Below are positions 7,573 through 16,073 of a DNA stretch of 37,974 nt, in pieces. Under the pieces are notes generated by a model. That model did not search any database. It saw only the letters and a program-made list of their open reading frames with translations, and was not told the origin of the DNA. Position numbers and translations under genes: made by a program. Numbering within the stretch: position 1 is the first letter of the stretch; each line of letters begins with the position of its first letter. The DNA comes from Flavobacteriaceae bacterium (GTDB lineage Bacteria > Bacteroidota > Bacteroidia > Flavobacteriales > Flavobacteriaceae): the NCBI GenBank assembly GCA_002691685.1, contig NZIQ01000008.1, positions 1 through 37,974 on the forward strand, read 5' to 3'.

Positions 7573-8625
7573 ATGAAAACAATTAAAGGACCTGCAGTCT
7601 TTCTGGCTCAGTTTGTGGACAGTAAAGCGCCCTTTAACACCTTGGACGGAATGTGCAAGTGGGCTGCAGATTTAGGCTATAAAGGAATTCAAATCCCAAC
7701 ATGGGAGCACTTTTTAATCGATTTAGATTTGGCTGCCGAAAGTCAAACCTATTGCGACGATTTAAAAGGAAAAGTCAATTCTTACGGACTTGAAATCACA
7801 GAACTTTCTACACACCTTCAGGGGCAATTGGTTGCGGTGCATCCAGCTTATGACATTATGTTTGATAATTTTGCGCCTGATGCGGTAAAAAACAATCCTA
7901 AGGCGAGAACTGAATGGGCTATTCAAACTGTTAAAAAAGCAGCAACAGCCTCTCGAAGATTGGGTATAAAAGCACACGCTACCTTCTCTGGAGCGTTGTT
8001 GTGGCATACCGCACACCCTTGGCCGCAACGACCACCTGGTTTAGTAGAAACGGGATTTGCGGAACTAGCTAAAAGGTGGATGCCTATTTTGAATCATTTC
8101 GATGAAGAGGGTGTAGATGTGTGTTATGAAGTTCACCCAGGTGAAGATATCCACGACGGAGACACTTTTGAGCGTTTCTTAGAAGCTACAGGGAATCACA
8201 AAAGGGTAAATATTCTCTATGACCCAAGCCATTTTATACTCCAACAATTGGACTACATCACCTATATCGACCATTATCACGAGTTTATCAAATCTTTTCA
8301 CGTGAAAGATTCAGAGTTCAATCCTACTGGGAAAAAAGGAGCATTTGGAGGTTATAACGACTGGCAAGATCGAGCCGGACGTTACCGTTCTCTAGGTGAT
8401 GGTCAAATAGATTTTGCGACTATCTTTTCGAAACTGACCCAATACGGATGTGATGTTTGGGCGGTTATGGAATGGGAGTGTTGTATTAAAAGTCCTGAAC
8501 AAGGAGCCCGTGAAGGCGCACAATTTATCGCAAAACACATTATAGAAGCCACAGAAAAAACGTTCGACGATTTTGCTGGTGGCGATTTAGATCAACAAAA
8601 ACTCAACAATATTTTAGGAATATGA
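7573..8625 (+). CDS. Cytoplasmic sugar phosphate isomerase/epimerase-like TIM barrel
   Basis: The 350-residue protein has no signal peptide. Four metal ligands typical of the AP-endonuclease-2/xylose-isomerase-like family are visible: Glu186 (YEVHPG), Asp217 (YDPSHF), His243 (FHVKD) and Glu300 (VMEWE). It is a different subfamily from the lipoprotein barrel at 4231-5193 and keeps the histidine that the latter seems to lack. The gene lies nine bases after the Gfo/Idh/MocA gene and overlaps the following lipoprotein gene by four bases. A role in isomerising, dehydrating or cleaving a 3-keto sugar in the cytoplasm is inferred from context. Confidence 0.82.
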   Translation: MKTIKGPAVFLAQFVDSKAPFNTLDGMCKWAADLGYKGIQIPTWEHFLIDLDLAAESQTYCDDLKGKVNSYGLEITELSTHLQGQLVAVHPAYDIMFDNFAPDAVKNNPKARTEWAIQTVKKAATASRRLGIKAHATFSGALLWHTAHPWPQRPPGLVETGFAELAKRWMPILNHFDEEGVDVCYEVHPGEDIHDGDTFERFLEATGNHKRVNILYDPSHFILQQLDYITYIDHYHEFIKSFHVKDSEFNPTGKKGAFGGYNDWQDRAGRYRSLGDGQIDFATIFSKLTQYGCDVWAVMEWECCIKSPEQGAREGAQFIAKHIIEATEKTFDDFAGGDLDQQKLNNILGI

Positions 8626-9365
8626 AAACAATAGTATTGAGCACATTAGCCGCTTTAGTAATGCTAGGATGCAAGAACAACGCAAAACAAACAGAAGAAA
8701 AAACATCAATGGCTACTAATAAAGAAACAACCTCTTTAGAATGGGAAACCTTGTTTGACGGAACTTCATTTGACAACTGGAAAGTATACAATGGAGGCGA
8801 GGTGGTTGAACCATGGAGTATCGAAGAAGGTGCAATGGTATTTAATCCTCCTACTGAACGACCAGAAGGTGCAACCTATAACTTGATTTCTAAAAACAAG
8901 TATACCAATTTCGTGCTATCAATGGAATGGAGGATTGCAGAAGGAGGGAATAGTGGAATATTTTGGGGCATTCACGAATCTAAAGACTTCTTTGCGCCCT
9001 ATCAAACCGGTCCTGAAATTCAAGTCCTCGACAATGAGAGACATCCAGATTCAAAAAATGGCCTCAATAGACATGCAGGAGCCCTTTACGACATGGTAGA
9101 ACCAAGTGAAGATGTCACTAAACCTGTCGGTGAATGGAACAGTTGCACCATAAAAATTGACCACGTAAATAACATTGGTGAGGTTACTCTAAACGGAACT
9201 GTAATTGTAAGTTTCGCTGTTGACGGAAGTGCGTGGGACGATATGGTCGCCAATTCAAAATTCGCAACTTGGGAAGACTTTGGCGCATATCCTGATGGAC
9301 ACATCGGTGTACAAGATCACGGAGATGGCGTAGCTTACAGAAACATTAAAATCGCGAAATTATAA
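8622..9365 (+). CDS. DUF1080 (3-keto-disaccharide hydrolase family) lipoprotein
   Basis: The 247-residue protein has a lipoprotein signal with cysteine 17 (VMLGC). It then shows a full set of DUF1080 landmarks: LFDGTSFDNWK, LSMEWRIAEGGNSGIFW, PEIQVLDN, GEWNSCTIKI and HIGVQDHGDGVAYRNIKI. This concanavalin-like fold family includes enzymes that hydrolyse or eliminate 3-keto-glycosides. Its place beside a GMC dehydrogenase supports that reaction on the periplasmic or outer face. It overlaps the upstream gene (ATGA) and the next one by one base (TAATG), so all are probably translated together. Confidence 0.85.
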   Translation: MKTIVLSTLAALVMLGCKNNAKQTEEKTSMATNKETTSLEWETLFDGTSFDNWKVYNGGEVVEPWSIEEGAMVFNPPTERPEGATYNLISKNKYTNFVLSMEWRIAEGGNSGIFWGIHESKDFFAPYQTGPEIQVLDNERHPDSKNGLNRHAGALYDMVEPSEDVTKPVGEWNSCTIKIDHVNNIGEVTLNGTVIVSFAVDGSAWDDMVANSKFATWEDFGAYPDGHIGVQDHGDGVAYRNIKIAKL

Positions 9366-10180
9366 TGAAAAAAGGATTCGTATTGTTAAGCTTAGTCTTA
9401 GGTTTATTTTTCACCTCATGTGGAACAGCACAAGACGAAGAAGCAATAAGTAATGTCAATACCTCAAACCCTTTTGGATTGTTCGAAGGTGAAGAACCTA
9501 CGACTCCTAATAAAACGGAGTTTTATGAGCCTGTACCTCCTAGAGTTCGTCCCGGAGAATCGGGACTTCCTCCATCAGATGCCATCGTTTTATTTGACGG
9601 AAGTGATTTAGAACAGTGGCGGAGTTCAGTGACTCAAGGGCCAGCTCAATGGATGCTTAACGACGACGGCAGTATGACAGTAAAAGACAAGTCGGGTGAT
9701 ATCGAGACTAAAGAACACTTTGGGAGTATTCAATTACATCTTGAATGGAGGTCACCCAGTGAAATACAAGGCTCTAATCAATCCAGAGGAAACAGCGGTG
9801 TTTTTCTTCAAGGCCTCTATGAAGTTCAGGTTCTTGACAACAACGATAACCCTACATATGTGAATGGTCAAGTGGCTTCAGTCTATAAACAGTCTGTACC
9901 TCTTGCCATGGCTTCCGTGCCTTCTGGTGAGTGGAATTCCTATGATATTATTTATCATAAGCCAGAGTTTAATGCTCAAGGCGACAAAACGAAATCGGCA
10001 ACGATAACCGTACTTCACAATGGAATCTTAGTTCAAGATCATTTTAAAATATTAGGTACTACCCAATACATTGGATGGCCAAAAAACAACCCGCATGGGG
10101 ATGGTCCGCTAATTTTACAAGACCATGCAGATGAGTCGCGAGTTAGCTATAGAAACATTTGGATTAGGCCTTTAGATTGA
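9365..10180 (+). CDS. Second DUF1080 (3-keto-disaccharide hydrolase family) lipoprotein
   Basis: The 271-residue protein has a signal ending in FTSC (cysteine 19) and a proline-rich linker of about 55 residues. The DUF1080 domain carries LFDGSDLEQWR, LHLEWRSP, RGNSGVFLQG, YEVQVLDN, GEWNSYDI and LQDHADESRVSYRNIW. It differs clearly from the copy just upstream: it has inserts after LDN and in the C-terminal half, so the two may act on different linkages or steps. It is the last gene of the operon. No terminator is visible; the next promoter begins inside its stop codon. Confidence 0.85.
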   Translation: MKKGFVLLSLVLGLFFTSCGTAQDEEAISNVNTSNPFGLFEGEEPTTPNKTEFYEPVPPRVRPGESGLPPSDAIVLFDGSDLEQWRSSVTQGPAQWMLNDDGSMTVKDKSGDIETKEHFGSIQLHLEWRSPSEIQGSNQSRGNSGVFLQGLYEVQVLDNNDNPTYVNGQVASVYKQSVPLAMASVPSGEWNSYDIIYHKPEFNAQGDKTKSATITVLHNGILVQDHFKILGTTQYIGWPKNNPHGDGPLILQDHADESRVSYRNIWIRPLD

Positions 10181-10206
10181 AGAGTTTGGTTTAATCCTTA
10201 ATTTTG
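10177..10206 (+). promoter_or_regulatory. Promoter of the yicC-gmk-nadD-dgt operon
   Basis: A -33 TTG (10177-10179) and a -7 element TAATTTTG (10199-10206) are separated by 19 bases, the spacing usual for Bacteroidota housekeeping promoters. The start codon of yicC follows 15 bases later. The TTG overlaps the stop codon of the preceding gene. Confidence 0.65.
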
Positions 10207-10221
10207 CCTTCAAATTAGTGT

Positions 10222-11079
10222 ATGATACATTCCATGACCGGCTATGGAAAATTCCAGGGCCAAATCGAACACAAGAAAATCAGCATTGAGATAAAGGCAC
10301 TTAATGGCAAGAATCTAGATTTGATTATTCGCCATCCTCAGGTCTATAAGGAAATTGAGTTAGACATGAGAAAGATGTTGTCTACTGAGCTCAATAGAGG
10401 CAAAGTCGAAGTCTTTATTCACGTTGAAAACAATTCAGATCAAAATGCAACGAATATTAACAAGGCTTTAGTTAAGAGCTATATGGAACAGTTAGCCGAT
10501 ATTGTTTCCGCTGACGAGCAGAGCACTCTTCAAATTGCAATGCGACTCCCTGATGTCATGCAAAGTAGTAGAGAAGAAATTGAGGAGGCTGAAAAAAACT
10601 TTGTTTTAGAGGGTCTTAAGAAGGCAGCTAAACACCTCAACGAATTTAGAGTGCAAGAAGGACAAGCCTTGGCAACAGATCTTATTTTTCGTATCGAAGC
10701 TATTTCAATATCCCTTGACGAAGTCGAAAAAATTGATGTGGTTCGCAAAGAAGAAATTCGTTCACGACTGGAAAAGGCGGTAGCTGAAATCAAAGAATCA
10801 GTAGATGAAAATCGATTTGAACAAGAACTCATTTACTACCTCGAGAAATACGATATTACTGAAGAAAAAGTAAGGCTTCGCAATCACTTGTCTTATTTTG
10901 TAGAGACCTTGAACAACAAACAGTCTTCGGGAAAAAAGCTTGGCTTTATTGCTCAAGAAATCGGACGAGAAGTCAACACTATAGGTTCTAAATCGTATCA
11001 CGTGGCTCTGCAAAAAATAGTGGTGATCATGAAAGACGATTTAGAGAAAATCAAAGAACAATTGTTAAATGTCCTTTAA
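10222..11079 (+). CDS. yicC: YicC family endoribonuclease
   Basis: The 285-residue length and the start MIHSMTGYGKFQG are typical of YicC. It has the N-terminal YicC domain, a charged helical middle and the C-terminal DUF1732 region (EIGREVNTIGSKS, about residues 245-257). YicC-type proteins are RNA-cleaving enzymes linked to small-RNA turnover and stationary phase. The gene is first of four genes with an upstream promoter and overlaps gmk by 11 bases. The yicC-gmk neighbourhood is common in Bacteroidota. Confidence 0.92.
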   Translation: MIHSMTGYGKFQGQIEHKKISIEIKALNGKNLDLIIRHPQVYKEIELDMRKMLSTELNRGKVEVFIHVENNSDQNATNINKALVKSYMEQLADIVSADEQSTLQIAMRLPDVMQSSREEIEEAEKNFVLEGLKKAAKHLNEFRVQEGQALATDLIFRIEAISISLDEVEKIDVVRKEEIRSRLEKAVAEIKESVDENRFEQELIYYLEKYDITEEKVRLRNHLSYFVETLNNKQSSGKKLGFIAQEIGREVNTIGSKSYHVALQKIVVIMKDDLEKIKEQLLNVL

Positions 11080-11647
11080 CACTGATAAACTTATTATTTT
11101 CTCAGCCCCATCGGGAAGTGGCAAAAGTACTATTGTCAATCATTTGTTGTCTAAAACAGATTTGCCTTTGGCATTTTCAATTTCAGCGACCACACGATTG
11201 CCTAGGGATCTCGAAAACGATGGTGTCCACTATTATTTTTTGAACAGTATAAACTTTAAAGAAGACATTGAGGCGGATAAATTTATAGAATACGAAGAGG
11301 TTTATCCCGATTTATTTTACGGTACATATAAAAGTGAAATCAAGCGGATTTGGGATTCCAAACAAGCCGTTGTCTTTGATATTGATGTTGCCGGAGGTAT
11401 CGCATTGAAATCTAAATTTCCAAAGGAGAGTCTTTCAGTATTTATTCAACCGCCTTCTATCGCAGAACTCGAGCGAAGACTTCGCATGCGTAATACTGAC
11501 CAAGAAGAGATCATACAAATGCGCGTTGCAAAAGCCAAAGAAGAATTACTAACGGCTTCAAAATTTGATGTGATTTTAAAAAACGATGATTTACCTACGG
11601 CATTGAAAGAAGCCGAAGATTTGGTCTCTCAATTTTTAAAGGCTTAA
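11069..11647 (+). CDS. gmk: Guanylate kinase
   Basis: This 192-residue enzyme phosphorylates GMP to GDP with ATP. The P-loop SAPSGSGKST lies at residues 12-21, and the GMP-binding SATTRLPRD and GVHYYF segments follow. The start inside yicC keeps the usual six or so residues before the first strand (LIIFSAP). It lies two bases before nadD, so the genes are probably co-translated. Confidence 0.95.
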   Translation: MSFNTDKLIIFSAPSGSGKSTIVNHLLSKTDLPLAFSISATTRLPRDLENDGVHYYFLNSINFKEDIEADKFIEYEEVYPDLFYGTYKSEIKRIWDSKQAVVFDIDVAGGIALKSKFPKESLSVFIQPPSIAELERRLRMRNTDQEEIIQMRVAKAKEELLTASKFDVILKNDDLPTALKEAEDLVSQFLKA

Positions 11648-11649
11648 GC

Positions 11650-12234
11650 ATGAAAAAGGTTGGACTGTTTTTTGGCACCTTTAACCCCATTCATCAGGCG
11701 CATCTAATTTTAGCGAATCATCTGGTAGAAAATTCATTAATCCATGAACTTTGGTTTATCATCAGTCCAAGAAGTCCTTTTAAATTAAAGCAACAAATGC
11801 TTTCGAATAACGACAGGTATCAAATGGTTTACGAGGCTATTGCCGAATATCCCAAATTCAAGGTGAATACGATTGAATTCGACCTGCCCCAACCAAATTA
11901 TACCGTTGACACCCTGGTTCGACTTGAAGAAAAATATTCAAATCTTGAATTTTATCTCATTATGGGCGAAGATAACTTGGCGCATTTTCACAAATGGAAA
12001 AATGCTGACACTATTTTAGCGCTTTACCATATTATGGTTTATCCAAGGGTTCAAAAGACAGAAATTCAAGAAAAATACATCGACCATCCCAAAATCATTT
12101 GGACAGATGGACCTCTTTTAGAATTGTCTTCATCTTATGTGCGCAAACAAATCAAAGAATCAAAAGAATACCGCTCATTAGTGCCGCCTGAAGTATTTAA
12201 ATACATAGACGAAATGAATTTCTATCGCAAATGA
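11650..12234 (+). CDS. nadD: Nicotinate-nucleotide adenylyltransferase
   Basis: This 194-residue enzyme makes deamido-NAD from nicotinate mononucleotide and ATP. The nucleotidyltransferase motif GLFFGTFNPIHQAH places the catalytic histidines at 15 and 18. The C-terminal ELSSSYVRKQI segment is the ISSTxIR-like motif. The length is normal. The last four bases overlap dgt. Confidence 0.95.
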   Translation: MKKVGLFFGTFNPIHQAHLILANHLVENSLIHELWFIISPRSPFKLKQQMLSNNDRYQMVYEAIAEYPKFKVNTIEFDLPQPNYTVDTLVRLEEKYSNLEFYLIMGEDNLAHFHKWKNADTILALYHIMVYPRVQKTEIQEKYIDHPKIIWTDGPLLELSSSYVRKQIKESKEYRSLVPPEVFKYIDEMNFYRK

Positions 12235-13583
12235 ATTGGTCTACACTATTATCTTTAAGACGATTTGGTGATCAGTCCATTCGACTGCGAAGTAAACAAG
12301 ATGAAACACGTTTGGGCTTTGAAGTAGATTACGATAGAATTATATTCTCAAAATACTTCAGATCCCTTCAAGACAAAACTCAGGTCATGCCACTTGTGGT
12401 AAGCGGAACACACCATAAATCATTCGCACATACTCGTCTCACCCACTCCTTAGAGGTTTCGGTTGTAGCCAGAAGTCTAGGTCGTTCGGTTGGAGAGGTT
12501 ATTTTACAACGACATCCGGATTTACAAAAACAAGGGTATCGCTTTAATGATTTTGGAGCTATTGTGGCAGCATCAGCCTTAGCTCACGATATCGGAAATC
12601 CTCCGTTTGGGCACAGTGGTGAAAAGGCCATTGGTCATTTTTTTCTTGAAGAAGAAGGCCGCCAATATCAATCCAAACTCAGCGAAGTCCAGTACAACGA
12701 CCTCACTCGATTCGAGGGTAATGCCAATGGGTTTAAATTACTGAGCGCTTCACGATTGGGAGTCCCGGGCTCACTTAGATTGAGTTATGCCACATTAGGG
12801 GCGTTTATCAAATATCCTAAAGCCAGTATCCCACATCAACCTAGTGCGCATATCACAGACAAGAAATTTGGATACTTTCAATCTGAAAAAGACTTTTTTC
12901 TCGAGTTGGCTAAAGAATTAGAATTACCACCAAACCCTTCTTCAGCGGATAGTTTTTACAGACACCCCTTGGTGTATTTGGTAGAGGCTGCAGATGATAT
13001 CTGCTATACACTAATCGACTTTGAAGACGCGGTAAATTTGGGCTTTATAGCGGAGTCTGTAGCGCAAGAAATTCTTCTATCTGTAACCGAAAAAGTGGTG
13101 GATTACAGTAAATTTAAACTACTACCTTCGACTGCAGATCGCATGAGCTATCTGAGAGCATTAGGTATTAACGTGCTTCTTCAGGAGGTTAAGAAGTTGT
13201 TTTTAGATGCAGAGAACGCCATTTTATCTGGAACACAGCCAAACGACTTGATTAGTGCTTCAGTCTTCACCAAGCAATTAAACGATATCAGTGGATTAAG
13301 TGTTAATCATTTTTATAAGGCACCCGAAGTAATTGATAAAGAAATTGCTGGATACCAGATGCTCAGCGATATCTTAAAAGCAAGTAGTGATGCCTTGGTT
13401 CATCTTTTTGAAGGCTGCTGCAGCATTTACGACAAGCTTTTACTTACCCAAATTCCAGAGGAATACAAGAGCAATATCGATTCTGTTTACGATGCACTAA
13501 TGGCGTCTAGTTCCTTTACTGCGAGTTTAAGCGATTCTCAGGCTATTGCTCTAAGCAAAACGCTAAGAGGATTAATCCACTAA
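12231..13583 (+). CDS. dgt: Deoxyguanosinetriphosphate triphosphohydrolase
   Basis: The 450-residue HD-domain enzyme splits dGTP into deoxyguanosine and triphosphate. Metal ligands are visible in HTRLTHSLE (His72) and in ALAHDIGNPPFGHSGE (His119-Asp120), with a later acidic segment VEAADDICY. It is last in the operon with gmk and nadD, so the unit gathers nucleotide enzymes with an RNase. Its 3' end overlaps the 3' end of dxs, on the other strand, by 12 bases. Confidence 0.93.
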   Translation: MNWSTLLSLRRFGDQSIRLRSKQDETRLGFEVDYDRIIFSKYFRSLQDKTQVMPLVVSGTHHKSFAHTRLTHSLEVSVVARSLGRSVGEVILQRHPDLQKQGYRFNDFGAIVAASALAHDIGNPPFGHSGEKAIGHFFLEEEGRQYQSKLSEVQYNDLTRFEGNANGFKLLSASRLGVPGSLRLSYATLGAFIKYPKASIPHQPSAHITDKKFGYFQSEKDFFLELAKELELPPNPSSADSFYRHPLVYLVEAADDICYTLIDFEDAVNLGFIAESVAQEILLSVTEKVVDYSKFKLLPSTADRMSYLRALGINVLLQEVKKLFLDAENAILSGTQPNDLISASVFTKQLNDISGLSVNHFYKAPEVIDKEIAGYQMLSDILKASSDALVHLFEGCCSIYDKLLLTQIPEEYKSNIDSVYDALMASSSFTASLSDSQAIALSKTLRGLIH

Positions 13584-15323
13584 AACGTTAAGCGCATCTA
13601 CACTAATATTTTGATTTTTAAATAAAATTGACGTTGTCCCGTGCGGAACAAAATCATCTTCGATTCCTTTGCAGTAAATCTTTCCTTGGTAAGCCTGATC
13701 AAAGGCAAGTTGTTTGATGCTTTGGCCTATTCCTCCTTTTAGTACACCATCTTCTAGGGTAATCACTGTTTGATGAGCCTTTAAAAAAGTGATGATTTCA
13801 TCGCTGTGCAGTGGCTTTAAAACCCTTAAATTAAATACAGAAAACCGCTCATTGTCTGAGCGTTGTGCAATGAACTCATCAACGATTTTATGCATACTTC
13901 CCGAGGCAATAATTCCGACACTTTCGCCCTTTTTCAACCATTCATTTTGGCGCATGCTCTTTATTTTCACATGACCTTCGAGATTCTTTAACTCAGAATA
14001 ACCTCTAGGGTAACGAAGGGCAACAGGATGATTCAATAAACCCTGCTCGTGTGCCGCCTTTAATTCAAAGAGTAAATGTTGCAATTCTTGACCATTTGCC
14101 GGACTTAAGATTTCAATATTTGGAATACAACTCAAATAAGCGATGTCAAAAACCCCATGATGTGTTGGGCCATCATTGCCTACCAAACCCGCGCGATCTA
14201 TACAAAATACAACGGGCAATTTTTGAATAGCGACATCGTGAATAATTTGATCATAGGCCCTTTGTAAGAAGGTGGAATAAATCACACAACAAACAAAATC
14301 ACCTTGTGTCGCAAGGCCTGCAGACAAGGTAACGGCGTGCTGTTCTGCAATTCCAACGTCAAAACACTGTTGAGGAAATTCAATTAATACTTTGCTTAGG
14401 CCACTTCCAGTGGACATTGCAGGTGTGATAACCTTTACATTTGAAGCCTTGTTACAAAGTTCAAATAGGGTCTCACCGATGATTTCCTGATATTTTAAAA
14501 AAGATTTTTTAATCTCGAAACGCTGACCCGTTTGCGGTTGAAATTTACCTGGAGCGTGATAGGTTACCTGATCTTTTTCTGCAGCATATAGTCCCTTGCC
14601 TTTAATGGTTTTGAGATGCAAGAGTCGTGGACCCTTAAGCGATTTAAGAGCTTTTAAAGATTCTAGCAGTAAAGAGAGGTCATGGCCATCAATGGGTCCA
14701 GAATATTCAATTTTAAAAGATTCAAAAAAGGATTGAATCGAACTTGAACCCTTAGAAAAATGATCTTTAAGCGCTCCTACACTCGGATCAATTCCCATGG
14801 CGTTGTCGTTGAGAATTACCAGCACATCGGCTTTAGAATCTCCAAGGTGGTTTAAGGCCTCAAAGGCCATACCACTAACGATTGAAGCGTCACCTATAAT
14901 AGCGACAGCCTGAGCTCCGTTGTTTTTGAACTTTTGAGAGAGTGCCATCCCCATTGCAGCGGATATCGATGTGCTACTATGGCCTGCACCGAAGGAATCG
15001 TATTTGGATTCTGCACGACTCAGAAATCCACTTAAACCATCGAAATCACGTATACTTTCAAAATCTTGAGCGCGCCCTGTGAGGAGTTTATGGCCATAGG
15101 CCTGATGACCAACGTCCCAAACGAGCTGATCAATTTCGGTATCAAATACATGATGTAGGGCTACACTCAGCTCCACAGTACCAAGACTTGCGCCGAGATG
15201 TCCTCCTTTTTTGGCTATAGTTTCAATGATGCGCTCACGAACAAGCACAACCAATTGCGCTAAAGCCTCAATGTTATAGGTCGAAATCGCCTTGGGAAGA
15301 TCTTGCTCGTTTAAATTCTTCAT
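13572..15323 (-). CDS. dxs: 1-deoxy-D-xylulose-5-phosphate synthase
   Basis: The enzyme condenses pyruvate and glyceraldehyde 3-phosphate, the entry step of the MEP isoprenoid pathway. From the chosen start it has 583 residues. Visible parts are the GHSSTS segment, the thiamine diphosphate motif (GDAS near 144 to ILNDN near 172), VGIAEQHAVTLSAG and the pyrimidine-binding region. An in-frame ATG at 15374 would add 17 residues, but it lies beyond a TACCTTTG promoter element and over the tadA promoter, so 15323 is preferred. Its product feeds the prenyl synthase and lycopene cyclase further right. Confidence 0.95.
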   Translation of the reverse strand: MKNLNEQDLPKAISTYNIEALAQLVVLVRERIIETIAKKGGHLGASLGTVELSVALHHVFDTEIDQLVWDVGHQAYGHKLLTGRAQDFESIRDFDGLSGFLSRAESKYDSFGAGHSSTSISAAMGMALSQKFKNNGAQAVAIIGDASIVSGMAFEALNHLGDSKADVLVILNDNAMGIDPSVGALKDHFSKGSSSIQSFFESFKIEYSGPIDGHDLSLLLESLKALKSLKGPRLLHLKTIKGKGLYAAEKDQVTYHAPGKFQPQTGQRFEIKKSFLKYQEIIGETLFELCNKASNVKVITPAMSTGSGLSKVLIEFPQQCFDVGIAEQHAVTLSAGLATQGDFVCCVIYSTFLQRAYDQIIHDVAIQKLPVVFCIDRAGLVGNDGPTHHGVFDIAYLSCIPNIEILSPANGQELQHLLFELKAAHEQGLLNHPVALRYPRGYSELKNLEGHVKIKSMRQNEWLKKGESVGIIASGSMHKIVDEFIAQRSDNERFSVFNLRVLKPLHSDEIITFLKAHQTVITLEDGVLKGGIGQSIKQLAFDQAYQGKIYCKGIEDDFVPHGTTSILFKNQNISVDALNVLVD

Positions 15324-15327
15324 AAAA

Positions 15328-15335
15328 CAAAGGTA
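15328..15335 (-). promoter_or_regulatory. -7 element of dxs, leaderless arrangement
   Basis: TACCTTTG on the minus strand fits TAnnTTTG. Only four bases separate it from the ATG at 15323, which would place the transcription start at or next to the start codon. No good -33 element is seen. Confidence 0.55.
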
Positions 15336-15355
15336 CGATACCCTATAATTTGATT

Positions 15356-15363
15356 TACTTTTG
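15356..15363 (+). promoter_or_regulatory. -7 element of tadA
   Basis: TACTTTTG on the plus strand fits TAnnTTTG and lies 25 bases before the tadA ATG. It is back to back with the dxs promoter. The -33 element is weak. Confidence 0.4.
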
Positions 15364-15388
15364 AAAACAGACAAATTAAGCCCCGTTT

Positions 15389-15832
15389 ATGGAAAGTCCT
15401 TTTGACGATTACTATTATATGAAAAAAGCAATGGCCGAGGCAAAACTCGCATTTGAAAAAGATGAAGTGCCTGTTGGAGCCCTAATTGTCAGTAAGCAAC
15501 AGATCATTGCCAAATCTCATAATCTCACAGAGTTACTTTGTGACGTAACTGCACATGCCGAGATGCAAGCTATAACGGCAGCCGCAAATTATCTCGGGGC
15601 TAAATACCTCAGGTCATGCACACTATACGTAACCCTAGAACCATGTCAAATGTGCGCAGGTGCACTGTATTGGAGCCAAATCGGCAAAGTAGTATATGCC
15701 GCAGAAGACCCCAAGCGAGGCTATAGAGCTATGGGCGCGCGTTTACATCCTAGAACACAAGTAGATTTTGGTATTCTAGGCAAGGAAAGTCGCAAGTTAT
15801 TGAGGGAATTTTTTGATCGTAAACGGCTTTAA
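15389..15832 (+). CDS. tadA: tRNA adenosine(34) deaminase / nucleoside deaminase
   Basis: The 147-residue zinc deaminase has the HAE motif (His56, Glu58) and PCQMC (Cys86, Cys89) of the cytidine-deaminase fold. Its size and the region around PVGALIV match TadA, which turns adenosine 34 of tRNA-Arg into inosine. A free-nucleobase deaminase of the same family cannot be ruled out from motifs alone. It is a single gene divergent from dxs. Confidence 0.88.
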   Translation: MESPFDDYYYMKKAMAEAKLAFEKDEVPVGALIVSKQQIIAKSHNLTELLCDVTAHAEMQAITAAANYLGAKYLRSCTLYVTLEPCQMCAGALYWSQIGKVVYAAEDPKRGYRAMGARLHPRTQVDFGILGKESRKLLREFFDRKRL

Positions 15833-15861
15833 AAGCTTAAGATCAACAATAATTGGTTTGT

Positions 15862-16053
15862 TTATACAAGCTGCACATCAGCAGCAACCATTCCTTTTTT
15901 TCCTTCAACTTCGGAATATGTAACCTTATCGCCTTCTTTAATTTCTAAACCATTCAAAGATGAAATATGAACGAAAATTTCTTGTCCCGTTTCGTCATTA
16001 GTAATAAATCCAAAACCTTTGGATTCAATAAAAAATTTAACTGTACCAGTCAT
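15862..16053 (-). CDS. Cold-shock domain protein
   Basis: The 63-residue single-domain RNA-binding protein has RNP1 KGFGFI (12-17) and RNP2 IFVHI (26-30). The length is normal for the CspA family. Such proteins melt RNA structure and often act at all temperatures in flavobacteria. It has its own promoter element 20 bases upstream and converges with tadA; no clear terminator lies between them. Confidence 0.93.
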   Translation of the reverse strand: MTGTVKFFIESKGFGFITNDETGQEIFVHISSLNGLEIKEGDKVTYSEVEGKKGMVAADVQLV

Positions 16054-16073
16054 TAAAATAAAATTTGATGCGT

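Noticed and set aside
15324-15374. Longer dxs start at 15374
   Set aside because: The added 17 residues lie over the dxs promoter box and the tadA promoter and do not resemble DXS N-termini.
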